Translations under genes and position numbers: made by a program
Shown here: positions 50,845 through 59,706 of the stretch, piece by piece
Layout: each line of letters begins with the position of its first letter
Position numbering within the stretch: position 1 is the stretch's first letter
The notes under the pieces: generated by a model
Told to the model about the DNA's origin: nothing
Database searches by the model: none
What the model saw: the letters and a program-made list of their open reading frames with translations, nothing else
Source of the DNA: JAJDYQ01 sp965214035
GTDB taxonomy: Bacteria > Pseudomonadota > Gammaproteobacteria > JAJDYQ01
NCBI GenBank assembly: GCA_965214035.1
Contig: OZ243932.1
Span: 2,449,605 to 2,513,604 of the forward strand
Length of the DNA stretch: 64,000 nucleotides
Direction: 5' to 3'

Positions 50845-52134
50845 TCAACAGGCAGTCGAGAAATAATGCCTGAGCACCCTGTACAGATAAAATGTATCCC
50901 GACTGCCACAGGTTTCCCTGATGGAGTGCATGGCCAGTTGAGGTATTCCGACATCGACAGTTTTTACACCGGTTTCGGCCGCTGTAATGGGTCCTATCGT
51001 ACTTCCACACCTCATATCGTTGCGCATAACAAAATCCTGAACGGGGACATTGGTTTCCTCGCATAACTGGCGAAAATACGCACCTGTTTCCGAGTTGGAC
51101 GCATACCTTTGATTGGCATTGATCTTGATAACCGGTCCTTTGTTGAGCATCGGCCCGTGGTTGCCGTCGTGCCTGTGGCTGTAGTTTGGATGGATACCAT
51201 GAGCATTATCGCAGGAAACCATCATGGAACGATCAATCAATCGAGATAACTGTTCGCCGGGTGCCGCCAGCCGTTGCAGCACCGACCTGAGAAAAGGTCC
51301 CTGTGCCCCACTGCTTGAGATGCTGCCAACCTCTTCATGGTCGTTGCATACAAGCAGACTTGCTGGGCCCGTGTCCGCATCCAGAAGTGCCCGAAGCCCG
51401 ATAAAACAACTTAAAAGATTATCCAGCCGTGCGCCTGAAATGAAATCCTCATGGAGGCCGGTTACGGACGGTGCCTGTGCGTCGTAAAGGGACAGCTCAT
51501 AATCCAGCACTTTATCGACTGAGACATTTCCATGTTGAGCCTGAATTTGATCCTGCAATATGAGGCGAAAATCTTTCTTTTCGTCGTTATCCTGCTGTAG
51601 CAATACAGGAACTATATCCGTTTGGGCATTAATGCTTCTTTTCTGATTCGCATTGGGGTCGAGATGAATCGCCAGGCTCGGTATCACTGCAACAGGTCGC
51701 TGAAAGTCAATGAGAACGGACTGTATTGCGCCGTCTTTATTTCGGAATGTCACCCTGCCCGCAAGCGACAGGTCACGATCAAACCAGGGATTAAGCAGTG
51801 CGCCGCCATAAACTTCGACGCCAAGCTGCACATAGCCCTGTTGATTGATAACAGGATTCGGCTTTACTTTCAGGCATGGGCTGTCGGTATGTGCGCCTGC
51901 CAGATGAATACCGTTGTTTTCAATGTCTTCCGGTGTGGTTTGAAAGGCAATGATGGAAGAGGCATTCCGGGTAACGAAATAGTGACCATCGAGCTTCCCC
52001 CAGTCATCCTGCTCCTGCAAACGCTTAAAGCCCTGCTCGGTCAACAATCGAGACATGACACTAACCGCATGAAATGGTGTTGGTGAGCTCTGAATATCGG
52101 ACAATAAATGGATATTTAGCCGCGAAGAATCCAT
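50845..52134 (-). CDS. apeB: M18 family aminopeptidase
   Basis: A 429-residue aspartyl-type aminopeptidase of the tetrahedral M18 family, with two metal ions per subunit. LAGAHTDSPCLKVKPN holds the first His ligand with the bridging Asp, VCNDHEEVGSISSSGAQG the catalytic Glu pair, DNAHGIHPNYSHRHDGNHGP a metal ligand loop, and DMRCGSTIGP the C-terminal block. It removes acidic or other N-terminal residues in the cytoplasm. It is divergent from yebC. Confidence 0.95.
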   Translation of the reverse strand: MDSSRLNIHLLSDIQSSPTPFHAVSVMSRLLTEQGFKRLQEQDDWGKLDGHYFVTRNASSIIAFQTTPEDIENNGIHLAGAHTDSPCLKVKPNPVINQQGYVQLGVEVYGGALLNPWFDRDLSLAGRVTFRNKDGAIQSVLIDFQRPVAVIPSLAIHLDPNANQKRSINAQTDIVPVLLQQDNDEKKDFRLILQDQIQAQHGNVSVDKVLDYELSLYDAQAPSVTGLHEDFISGARLDNLLSCFIGLRALLDADTGPASLLVCNDHEEVGSISSSGAQGPFLRSVLQRLAAPGEQLSRLIDRSMMVSCDNAHGIHPNYSHRHDGNHGPMLNKGPVIKINANQRYASNSETGAYFRQLCEETNVPVQDFVMRNDMRCGSTIGPITAAETGVKTVDVGIPQLAMHSIRETCGSRDTFYLYRVLRHYFSTAC

Positions 52135-52409
52135 AGGCAGAAAACATATCAGGTAATATGCAGCATATCAGACATTCATCCTGCCGGGATAGTTTTCTCT
52201 CGATAACAGGAGCGGATGCCCCGGCCTGAAAAACGAGAAAATTTCAATCGGCAAATAACTGCTGCTCCTTTGTTCCTGTGCGGTTTGCGGATATATGGCA
52301 ATGGTTCGAGGCATCCACCGCCAGAACTGATTCTCAACACATCGCACGGGTTTTGTAGGTTACATCCTGCTAAAATCCGGTCATATCGACAGTTACTCAG
52401 GAATCAGGC
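52135..52409. promoter_or_regulatory. Divergent promoter region between apeB and yebC
   Basis: The 275 bases contain no gene. They must carry promoters for both divergent genes, but I cannot assign convincing -35/-10 pairs. A short plus-strand frame at 52216 overlaps yebC in another frame and is rejected. Confidence 0.4.
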
Positions 52410-53159
52410 ATGGCAGGGCACAGCAAATGGGCCAACATCAAGCATAAAAAAGCAGCCAACGATAAAAAGCGTGGCAAGCTCTGGACGAAACTTATCCGTG
52501 AAATTACCGTAGCGGCACGGGAAGGTCGGACTTCTGACCCGGGTGCGCATCCCCGGCTGCGGCTGGCAGTGGACAAAGGACTGGCGGCCAATATGCCGAA
52601 GGACACAATCGCAAGGGCATGCAGGCGCGGTGCCGGAGAGACGGGAGGAGCGCACTATGAAGAAGTTCGTTACGAAGGTTATGGTCCCGGTGGTATTGCG
52701 GTGCTGGTGGACTGCCTGACAGACAATCGCAATCGCACGGTCGCTGAAGTCCGTCATGCCTTCACCAGAATGGGTGGCAATCTGGGCACAGACGGCTCGG
52801 TATCCTATATGTTCAACAAAGTCGGCATCCTGAGTTACGCACCCGGAACAGATGAAGACAAGCTCACGGAAGCGGCTCTGGAAGCCGATGCCGATGATGT
52901 CGTCGTCAATGACGATGGCTCTATTGATATTTTGACCACGCCCGAACAATATCAGGCAGTTGTTGAAGCCATGAACTCGGCCGGACTGTTGCCGGTGGCC
53001 TCGGAAGTGACCATGCGTGCCGAAACGCTGACGGAAGTGGACGCAGAAACCGGTGGAAAACTGATGCGGATGATAGATGCTCTGGAGGATCTGGATGATG
53101 TATCGGAAGTTTACTCAAATGCCGACATTCCGGACGAAGTTCTGGGAGCCATGACATGA
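52410..53159 (+). CDS. yebC: YebC/PmpR family regulator
   Basis: The 249 residues match the family (E. coli 246). It opens MAGHSKWANIKHKKAANDKK and contains RLAVDKGLAANMPKDTIARA and GPGGIAVLVDCLTDNRNRTV. Members bind DNA as regulators, and recent work on relatives links them to translation of proline-rich stretches. In many Gammaproteobacteria it precedes ruvC, as here, so it heads the ruv group. Confidence 0.97.
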   Translation: MAGHSKWANIKHKKAANDKKRGKLWTKLIREITVAAREGRTSDPGAHPRLRLAVDKGLAANMPKDTIARACRRGAGETGGAHYEEVRYEGYGPGGIAVLVDCLTDNRNRTVAEVRHAFTRMGGNLGTDGSVSYMFNKVGILSYAPGTDEDKLTEAALEADADDVVVNDDGSIDILTTPEQYQAVVEAMNSAGLLPVASEVTMRAETLTEVDAETGGKLMRMIDALEDLDDVSEVYSNADIPDEVLGAMT

Positions 53160-53220
53160 AGCGGCGGGCTTTCCCCTCACATTGCCGGCGACTTTTGCCT
53201 CGCTTCGGGAGTCATCCCGC

Positions 53221-53775
53221 ATGGTTTTGCCTTTGATTCAGAGAGAACGAAAAGTCAGGATACTGGGGATTGACCCCGGTTCCATAGTGACCGGCTGTGG
53301 AGTGATTGATTCGGATGGTATGCGCAACATATATATAGCCAGCAAACCGATCAGGGTGCAGGCAGAGACCCTGCCGGAGCGGCTTAAACTGATTTTTGAA
53401 GGGATTATCTCGATGATACATCAACATCAGCCGGAGGCAGTTGCCGTTGAAAAGGTATTTGTAAGCCGCAATGCCGATTCGGCGCTGAAGCTCGGACAGG
53501 CGCGTGGTGCGGCAATAACGGCGGTCGTCACACAGGGTCTGCCGGTATCGGAATACACCCCGCGCCACATCAAGCAGTCCGTGGTAGGTAAGGGCAATGC
53601 GTCCAAGGAACAGGTCCAGCACATGGTCAGGGTTCTGCTGAATTGCCAGCAAGATCTGCAATCAGATGAGGCTGACGCCCTGGCAGTAGCATTGTCCCAT
53701 GGCCATATTGGCGGTACACTGGGACGCATTGTCGAATCCTCACGTCCCACGGCGCACAAAAGAAAACGTCGATGA
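53221..53775 (+). CDS. ruvC: Holliday junction resolvase RuvC
   Basis: Starting at 53221 (MVLPLIQRERKVRILGIDPG) gives 184 residues, slightly above the usual 173; an ATG farther upstream (53182) adds an unsupported segment. ILGIDPGS holds the first catalytic Asp, AVEKVFVSRNADSALKLGQA the Glu, and LQSDEADALAVALSH two more Asp. It cuts junctions with RuvAB. The end overlaps ruvA by four bases. Confidence 0.95.
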   Translation: MVLPLIQRERKVRILGIDPGSIVTGCGVIDSDGMRNIYIASKPIRVQAETLPERLKLIFEGIISMIHQHQPEAVAVEKVFVSRNADSALKLGQARGAAITAVVTQGLPVSEYTPRHIKQSVVGKGNASKEQVQHMVRVLLNCQQDLQSDEADALAVALSHGHIGGTLGRIVESSRPTAHKRKRR

Positions 53776-54374
53776 TTGCCCGTCTCAGCGGAAAATTGAT
53801 TATCAAACGGCCACCGTTGCTGCTGATAGATGTGGGCGGAGTGGGCTACGAGGTTGAAGCACCCATGTCCACCTTTTTCGAGTTGCCCGAACCCGGTAAA
53901 ACAGTATCGATTCTGACGCACCTGACGATTCGGGATGACGCCCATATCCTGTTTGGTTTCGCCACCGAAGACGAACGTTTGCTGTTTCGCAGCCTGATTA
54001 AAGTCAGCGGAGTCGGGCCGAAAATGGCGCTGACCATTCTATCCGGCATATCGGCGACCGACTTTACGCTGTACGTACAAAGCCGTGATGCCACAGCCCT
54101 GACCCGACTGCCGGGTATTGGCAAAAGGACAGCCGAACGTCTGGTTGTCGAAATGCAGGACCGTCTGAGCGAATTCAAAGGCATGGCCACTGCGGCCGGC
54201 GGTCAGTCCGGTGGCGTCCAAAAGACCGGCCCGACGAATGATGCCGTCAGCGCACTGATCGCCCTGGGTTACAAGCGGGCCGATGCCGATAAAATGGTGC
54301 AAGCCGTGGCGAATGAAGAAATGGGCAGCGAAGAACTGATTCGCGAAGCCCTGAGGGCACAACTGGGACGATAA
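53772..54374 (+). CDS. ruvA: Holliday junction branch migration protein RuvA
   Basis: A 200-residue DNA-binding subunit that loads RuvB on junctions. MIARLSGKLIIKRPPLLLID forms the OB-fold. LIKVSGVGPKMALTILSG and LTRLPGIGKRTAERLVVEM are the two helix-hairpin-helix motifs, and DAVSALIALGYKRADADKMV is the C-terminal RuvB-binding domain. Unusually, two membrane or periplasmic genes separate it from ruvB, which normally follows directly. Confidence 0.97.
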   Translation: MIARLSGKLIIKRPPLLLIDVGGVGYEVEAPMSTFFELPEPGKTVSILTHLTIRDDAHILFGFATEDERLLFRSLIKVSGVGPKMALTILSGISATDFTLYVQSRDATALTRLPGIGKRTAERLVVEMQDRLSEFKGMATAAGGQSGGVQKTGPTNDAVSALIALGYKRADADKMVQAVANEEMGSEELIREALRAQLGR

Positions 54375-54390
54375 GCTGGAGGCAATCAAT

Positions 54391-55704
54391 ATGCGGCTTA
54401 TTCGACTGCTAAAACATGATCTGGCACATGAGGTCTCGATCTGGCAGCAGAAAAACATCATCGACGAACAGCAGGCTGAACAGATCTGCGCCCAATACGG
54501 TGTCGATTACCATGGGCGATCACAGCACACCTATGGTCACTATGTACTGTTCGGGCTGGGCTATCTATTCCTCGGGCTTTCGATTCTGGTAGTGATTGGT
54601 GAAAACTGGCAGGACATACCCCGCGCCACTCGCATGATTGGCCTGATTATTCTGACACTGCTCACCAATCTGGCGGGTGTTTACCGATATGCGCAGGGCA
54701 GGCACGGTGAAGCTGTGGCACTGCTGCTGACTGGCAGCATTCTTTACGGGGCATCCATCATGCTCATTGCTCAACTCTACCATCTGGGTGAACACTATCC
54801 CGACGGTATTTTATGGTGGGCCACGGGTGTACTGCCTGTGGCACTCATCAGCCGCAGTATCGTGCTGATGATACTGGCCATGATGCTGGCGATGATCTGG
54901 TTTCTTGTCGAGGCTTCGCTGCACTACTACCCGCTGCTTTATCCACTGTTTTTACTGGCCAATATCTGGTTTTTAATAAAAAACAGGCATAGCCTGCTGC
55001 TTTTTGCCCTGCTGATTATCGGCACGGGTCTGACAGGGATTTATACAGCATCCTGGTTATCTTCACTGGCTGATGGCCTGTACCGATTGGACCTTACTGC
55101 GGAAGGTGTCGTCTTTATCGGTGGTTATGTTATTGTCCTGCATGGCCTGACAAAATGGCTGGCGGCGCATGCCGACCATGCCGATTACGGCGACCTGCTG
55201 TCCCTGTGGGTGATGCGCAGTTTTATACTGCTGCTGTTTATTATGAGCTTTGCCGGACCATGGCGTGAACTGCTGGGCGCAGACTGGCGATCACCGATGG
55301 CGACGATGCTGATGCTGATCAGCCTGTGCGCTGTCGGCATTATCCTGGCCCGGTCTGACAAAACCGTTTTCAACATCACCGGGGTATCGGCTGTAGTTCT
55401 GATATTGATCGCTGGTCTGATTATCATGCTGGGCGAAGATAGCCATGCCCGGCTGTATCAAGTCATGGACAATCTGTTGCTCTTGATGACAGGTATATGG
55501 CTGATTGTTCGTGGCCTTCGTCTCGGCATCAGCCGATACTTCTACACCGGCATACTGACCATCATGCTGACCGGGCTGCTGCGTTACATTGACCTGATCG
55601 GCGACTATATCGGCACTGCTGTACTGTTCACCGTTTTTGCCCTGATACTGCTGACCGTGGCGGGATACTGGAAATCCCGTTATGCCGGGCGGGAAACGAC
55701 ATGA
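54391..55704 (+). CDS. DUF2157 multi-pass membrane protein
   Basis: The 437-residue protein starts with a soluble stretch of about 55 residues (LAHEVSIWQQKNIIDEQQAE, the DUF2157 start) and continues with roughly a dozen hydrophobic helices. No catalytic motif is seen. DUF2157 proteins often pair with a GDYXXLXY protein encoded directly downstream, as found here with a four-base overlap. The pair is inserted between ruvA and ruvB. Its function is unknown; a membrane complex is inferred from pairing. Confidence 0.85.
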   Translation: MRLIRLLKHDLAHEVSIWQQKNIIDEQQAEQICAQYGVDYHGRSQHTYGHYVLFGLGYLFLGLSILVVIGENWQDIPRATRMIGLIILTLLTNLAGVYRYAQGRHGEAVALLLTGSILYGASIMLIAQLYHLGEHYPDGILWWATGVLPVALISRSIVLMILAMMLAMIWFLVEASLHYYPLLYPLFLLANIWFLIKNRHSLLLFALLIIGTGLTGIYTASWLSSLADGLYRLDLTAEGVVFIGGYVIVLHGLTKWLAAHADHADYGDLLSLWVMRSFILLLFIMSFAGPWRELLGADWRSPMATMLMLISLCAVGIILARSDKTVFNITGVSAVVLILIAGLIIMLGEDSHARLYQVMDNLLLLMTGIWLIVRGLRLGISRYFYTGILTIMLTGLLRYIDLIGDYIGTAVLFTVFALILLTVAGYWKSRYAGRETT

Positions 55705-56222
55705 AGCCCGGCAAGTCCGTTTATGGGCTGCTGGTTGCCTGCCTGATACAAACGGCTGTACTGGCCGGAGAATATCTGGGTGCAGTGGCACCGCACTGGA
55801 GTGGCAACACCATTAAGCTGAAAGCCGCACCGGTTGATCCGCGAAGCCTCTTCCGTGGTGACTATGCTCGCCTGAAATACGATATCAGCACCCTGCCGTC
55901 CAATCTTTACCGTGGCGAACATGCGCTGCGCGAAAACGAGCGCGTCTATGTGCGACTGGAACAGGACGAACAGGGCATGTCGACGGCAAACCAGATTGTT
56001 CTGCGCCAGCCCGAACAGGGGTCATTCATACGCGGTCGGATCAAATACGGGGACCCGTGGAAGGAAAAGACCGAACTGACCCTTAAATATGGCATTGAGG
56101 CATATTTTGCGCCGCGGCGGGAAATTCTTGCTCTGGAAAAAAACCCGTCTGCCGTTGTCATAGCGGAAGTCAGTCTGGCCGGCAATGGCAGAGCGGCATT
56201 GAAATCACTGGCGATAGACTGA
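55701..56222 (+). CDS. GDYXXLXY-domain protein, partner of DUF2157
   Basis: A 173-residue protein with an N-terminal membrane segment or signal anchor (SVYGLLVACLIQTAVLAGEY). It is followed by DPRSLFRGDYARLKYDIS, which contains the name-giving GDYxxLxY motif. The rest is beta-rich and likely periplasmic (RGRIKYGDPW, GIEAYFAPRR). It is translationally coupled to the DUF2157 gene and sits 15 bases before ruvB. Its role is unknown. Confidence 0.85.
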   Translation: MKPGKSVYGLLVACLIQTAVLAGEYLGAVAPHWSGNTIKLKAAPVDPRSLFRGDYARLKYDISTLPSNLYRGEHALRENERVYVRLEQDEQGMSTANQIVLRQPEQGSFIRGRIKYGDPWKEKTELTLKYGIEAYFAPRREILALEKNPSAVVIAEVSLAGNGRAALKSLAID

Positions 56223-56237
56223 AGTGACGGCTATAGC

Positions 56238-57293
56238 ATGACGGAGCGACTGATCAGTGCCGACGACAAGGCACCTGAAGAAGAAATAATAGACCGGGCC
56301 ATCCGCCCGCAGAGACTACAGGAATATGTTGGTCAACCAGCGGTCAGCAATCAAATGGGCATATTCATACAGGCGGCCCGGCAACGAGTGGAAGCGCTGG
56401 ACCATGTGCTGATTTTTGGGCCGCCGGGTCTGGGCAAGACCACTCTGGCGCACATTATCGCCAATGAAATGAATGTCAATATGCGTCAGACCTCCGGGCC
56501 GGTACTGGAGCGTGCCGGCGATCTGGCCGCACTGCTGACCAACCTGGAACCCAATGATGTATTGTTTGTAGATGAAATTCATCGCCTGAGTCCGGTGGTA
56601 GAAGAAATACTGTACCCGGCCATGGAAGACTACCAACTGGACATAATGATTGGCGAGGGGCCGGCGGCGCGCTCCATTAAGCTCGATATACCGCCGTTCA
56701 CGCTGGTGGGTGCGACGACGCGGGCCGGCCTGCTGACCTCCCCCCTGCGGGATCGTTTCGGGATCGTCCAGCGGCTGGAATTTTACGATGTACATGACCT
56801 GACGGCGATTGTACAGCGCTCCGGTGCAATACTTGGGTTGCAGACCGATCAGGCCGGTGCCCTTGAAATAGCCAGAAGATCACGCGGCACGCCACGCATT
56901 GCCAACCGCCTGCTGCGTCGGGTGCGGGACTATGCCCAGGTCAGATCGGACGGTCGCATCACATCAGACACCGCTGATGCGGCGCTCAACATGCTGGATG
57001 TCGATGCCAATGGTTTTGACATGATGGACCGCAAGCTGCTTGAAACCATTGTGCAGAAATTTGATGGAGGCCCGGTCGGTGTGGAAAGTCTGGCGGCGGC
57101 GATTGGCGAAGAGCGCGGCACCATAGAAGACGTTTTGGAACCCTACCTGATCCAGCAGGGTTTTCTGATGCGCACCCCGCGCGGACGCATGGCCACCAGC
57201 AATGCCTGGCAGTACCTGGGCCTGAAAGCGCCCAATCGAGTTGAGGCGGTACAACCGACACTGGACGGTTTGAGCGAAGAACTGCCGGAGTAA
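56238..57293 (+). CDS. ruvB: Holliday junction branch migration ATPase RuvB
   Basis: A 351-residue AAA+ motor. IFGPPGLGKTTLAHIIANEM is Walker A, LFVDEIHRLSPVVEE Walker B, GATTRAGLLTSPLRDRFG contains sensor 1 and the arginine finger, and SRGTPRIANRLLRRVRDY is sensor 2. The C-terminal winged helix ends IQQGFLMRTPRGRMAT. With RuvA and RuvC it completes the resolvasome, although DUF2157 and GDYXXLXY genes interrupt the order. ybgC follows after 14 bases. Confidence 0.98.
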   Translation: MTERLISADDKAPEEEIIDRAIRPQRLQEYVGQPAVSNQMGIFIQAARQRVEALDHVLIFGPPGLGKTTLAHIIANEMNVNMRQTSGPVLERAGDLAALLTNLEPNDVLFVDEIHRLSPVVEEILYPAMEDYQLDIMIGEGPAARSIKLDIPPFTLVGATTRAGLLTSPLRDRFGIVQRLEFYDVHDLTAIVQRSGAILGLQTDQAGALEIARRSRGTPRIANRLLRRVRDYAQVRSDGRITSDTADAALNMLDVDANGFDMMDRKLLETIVQKFDGGPVGVESLAAAIGEERGTIEDVLEPYLIQQGFLMRTPRGRMATSNAWQYLGLKAPNRVEAVQPTLDGLSEELPE

Positions 57294-57307
57294 CGGAGAT
57301 AAGACCC

Positions 57308-57721
57308 ATGGAATTTTCTTTAGCCGTTCGCGTCTATTACGAAGACACCGATGCCGGTGGTGTTGTATATTACGCGAACTACCTGAAATTTTTTGAGCGA
57401 GGGCGGACCGAAGCCCTGTGCCAGCTTGGCTTCCGGCAGAATGACCTGATGGTTCGGCAGGACACCCTTTTTGCTGTGCGCTCAATCAATGTTGACTACC
57501 TCTTGCCGGCCAGACTGAATGACATCCTGAAAGTGACCACCCGTATCAATAAGGTCAGAAAGGCCAGTCTGGAGTTTCAACAAACAGTTGTTCAGGAAAA
57601 TGAACATGCAGTGCTGACAATGGCAACTGCAAGAATCGCCTGTTTGCGGGCTTCTACGCTGAAGCCGAGGGCGATACCGAAAAACATAATACACGCCATG
57701 GAGATCTGTAATGCAGGCTGA
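57308..57721 (+). CDS. ybgC: Tol-Pal system-associated acyl-CoA thioesterase
   Basis: A 137-residue hot-dog thioesterase. VYYEDTDAGGVVYYANYLKF has the catalytic Asp and the glycine turn, followed by FFERGRTEALCQLG. YbgC is the standard first gene of the tol-pal operon and acts on acyl-CoA or acyl-ACP at the inner membrane. It overlaps tolQ by 11 bases. Confidence 0.96.
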   Translation: MEFSLAVRVYYEDTDAGGVVYYANYLKFFERGRTEALCQLGFRQNDLMVRQDTLFAVRSINVDYLLPARLNDILKVTTRINKVRKASLEFQQTVVQENEHAVLTMATARIACLRASTLKPRAIPKNIIHAMEICNAG

Positions 57722-58382
57722 CCTGTCCATACTTCATCTGCTGTCCAATGCAAGCCTGCTGGTACAGCTTGTCATGCTGTTGTTGCTGCTGCTGTCAGTA
57801 ATTTCCTGGACGATGATTTTCAGGAAAAAAGGAGAACTGCGCAGTGCCGTCAGACAGGCCAATCTCTTTGAGCGGCAATTCTGGGAAGACGACGACCTGA
57901 ATCAGCTATATGAAAAAACGCACCGGCGCCGCTATAGGGCGACCGGGTTGGCCGGAATTTTTGAAGCCGGATTTGGAGAATTTATGCGACTGAAAGAGCA
58001 TGGTCATCCGGCCGAGATGACTATGGCCGGTACAGAGCGCGCCATGCGTGTTGCGCTATCGAGAGAAATCGACATGCTGGAGACCCATCTCTCCTTTCTG
58101 GCCACAGTGGGTTCCACCAGCCCCTACATTGGCCTGTTCGGTACCGTATGGGGCATTATGAACTCATTTCGTTCACTGGCCGGTCTGCACACAGCGACTC
58201 TGGCCAGTGTGGCACCGGGCATAGCCGAAGCCCTGATTGCGACAGCCATGGGACTATTCGCGGCAATTCCGGCCGTGGTCGCCTACAACCGCTTTTTCAA
58301 CGATGTAGAACGCCTGACCAACCGCTACCACACCTTCATGGAAGAACTATCCACCCTGTTGCAGCGTCACGCCTCGAACTGA
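57711..58382 (+). CDS. tolQ: Tol-Pal energising protein TolQ
   Basis: A 223-residue three-span membrane protein of the ExbB/MotA family. LVQLVMLLLLLLSVISWTMI is the first span, TVGSTSPYIGLFGTVWGIMN the conserved block of the second, and GIAEALIATAMGLFAAIPAV the third. With TolR it forms the proton channel that drives TolA during outer-membrane constriction. Confidence 0.97.
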   Translation: MQADLSILHLLSNASLLVQLVMLLLLLLSVISWTMIFRKKGELRSAVRQANLFERQFWEDDDLNQLYEKTHRRRYRATGLAGIFEAGFGEFMRLKEHGHPAEMTMAGTERAMRVALSREIDMLETHLSFLATVGSTSPYIGLFGTVWGIMNSFRSLAGLHTATLASVAPGIAEALIATAMGLFAAIPAVVAYNRFFNDVERLTNRYHTFMEELSTLLQRHASN

Positions 58383-58387
58383 CTGCC

Positions 58388-58810
58388 ATGCGCACCCATC
58401 GTCACATTCGGAAACGTCCCATTTCAGAGATCAATGTCGTCCCCTACATCGACGTGATGCTGGTGCTGCTGATTATCTTTATGGTGACTGCGCCCCTGCT
58501 GCAACATGGTGTTGAAGTTGAACTGCCCCAGGCAGACTCGGTCGCTATCAGTCACACCGAAGGCGAACCGCTGATTATCAACATCAACAAGGCGGGAGAA
58601 ATATATTCCACGGCTGGAGAAAACCCGGAAAAACCGATCAGTATTGACAAACTGCGGGCCCAGGTTGAAATCTTCCAGCGTGTCAACCCGACACTGCCTG
58701 TCTATGTTGGAGGTGATACCAACGCTGGCTATGGTGAAGTGCTATCCGTATTCGTGACATTGCAGAAAGTGGGCAAAGACAAAGTATTCCTGATGACCGA
58801 AAGCCAATAA
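58388..58810 (+). CDS. tolR: Tol-Pal energising protein TolR
   Basis: Start at 58388 (MRTHRHIRKRPISEINVVPY), five bases after tolQ, gives 140 residues; a longer frame upstream lies inside tolQ and is rejected. INVVPYIDVMLVLLIIFMVT contains the transmembrane Asp used for proton flow. The periplasmic part ends VFLMTES. It pairs with TolQ in the proton channel. Confidence 0.96.
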   Translation: MRTHRHIRKRPISEINVVPYIDVMLVLLIIFMVTAPLLQHGVEVELPQADSVAISHTEGEPLIININKAGEIYSTAGENPEKPISIDKLRAQVEIFQRVNPTLPVYVGGDTNAGYGEVLSVFVTLQKVGKDKVFLMTESQ

Positions 58811-58836
58811 ACCGGCGCCTTGCACGGTACCGATCC

Positions 58837-59670
58837 ATGAAGGAATTACTGTATAAAATATACAACAATGCGCTTGCTGTCATACTGGCGATCCTGGTAC
58901 ATGCCACTGCACTGGCAATCATTGCCCTCAACATGGACTGGCACAGCCCTGAACCGGTCGCACCTCCACCGGTGCCGGTCAAGGCGCAGGCAGTAGAAAG
59001 AGAGTGGATTGAAAAAGATCTGGCCCGCAGGGCAGAAGAAAAAAAGCGCCGACAAGAAGAACAAAAGAGACAGCAGGAAGAAAAACGCCGGCTGGAAAAG
59101 GAAAAAAAGATAGCTGCCGAAAAAAAGCGCCGACAGGCAGAAGCCCGCCAGCGCAAGTTGGCAGAAGAAGCCGAAAAAAAGCGCCGGCAGGAGGAGGCCC
59201 GCCAGCGCAGACTGGCCGAAGAAGCTGAAAAGAAGCGCCGACAGGAGGAAGCCCGCAAGCGCAAACTGGCCGACGAGGCCGAAAAAAAACGGCAGGCGCT
59301 GCTAGCAAAGGAACGTCGTCAGAAAGCTGTGGAACAGCAACTGCTTGAGGCTATGGAAGACGAAGAAAATCAGTCAAAGGTACAACAACTCAGCGCCCTG
59401 ATTCAAGCCGACGTACAAAACAACTGGAAAATCCCGCCGACCGCCCGCAGGGGCATGGAATGCCTGCTGACGGTTCACCTGCTGCCGAGCGGCGAAGTGC
59501 AGACCGTCCAGATTGCCCGTTCCAGTGGCGATGCCGTATTTGACCGCTCCGTACAGGATGCCGTCTATAGGGCATCTCCGTTGCCGGTATCATCATCCAG
59601 TGCTGGCAGCCGACTGTTTCAGACCACCTTTCGTGAATTTAATTTTCATTTTTCACCGACCAATCTATAG
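58837..59670 (+). CDS. tolA: TolA membrane-spanning protein
   Basis: A 277-residue protein with an N-terminal transmembrane helix (VILAILVHATALAIIALNMD). A long Lys/Glu/Arg/Ala-rich helix follows, in which an 18-residue unit (RRQEEARQRRLAEEAEKK) is repeated about three times. A C-terminal globular domain (LIQADVQNNWKIPP, then LLPSGEVQTVQIARSSGD) comes last. The shape matches TolA, which spans the periplasm and contacts Pal and TolB. The central helix is shorter than in E. coli (421 residues in total there). Confidence 0.92.
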   Translation: MKELLYKIYNNALAVILAILVHATALAIIALNMDWHSPEPVAPPPVPVKAQAVEREWIEKDLARRAEEKKRRQEEQKRQQEEKRRLEKEKKIAAEKKRRQAEARQRKLAEEAEKKRRQEEARQRRLAEEAEKKRRQEEARKRKLADEAEKKRQALLAKERRQKAVEQQLLEAMEDEENQSKVQQLSALIQADVQNNWKIPPTARRGMECLLTVHLLPSGEVQTVQIARSSGDAVFDRSVQDAVYRASPLPVSSSSAGSRLFQTTFREFNFHFSPTNL

Positions 59671-59706
59671 ACTGTCGGCCAGTTTGCTCAAGGAGACACC
59701 ACAGGG

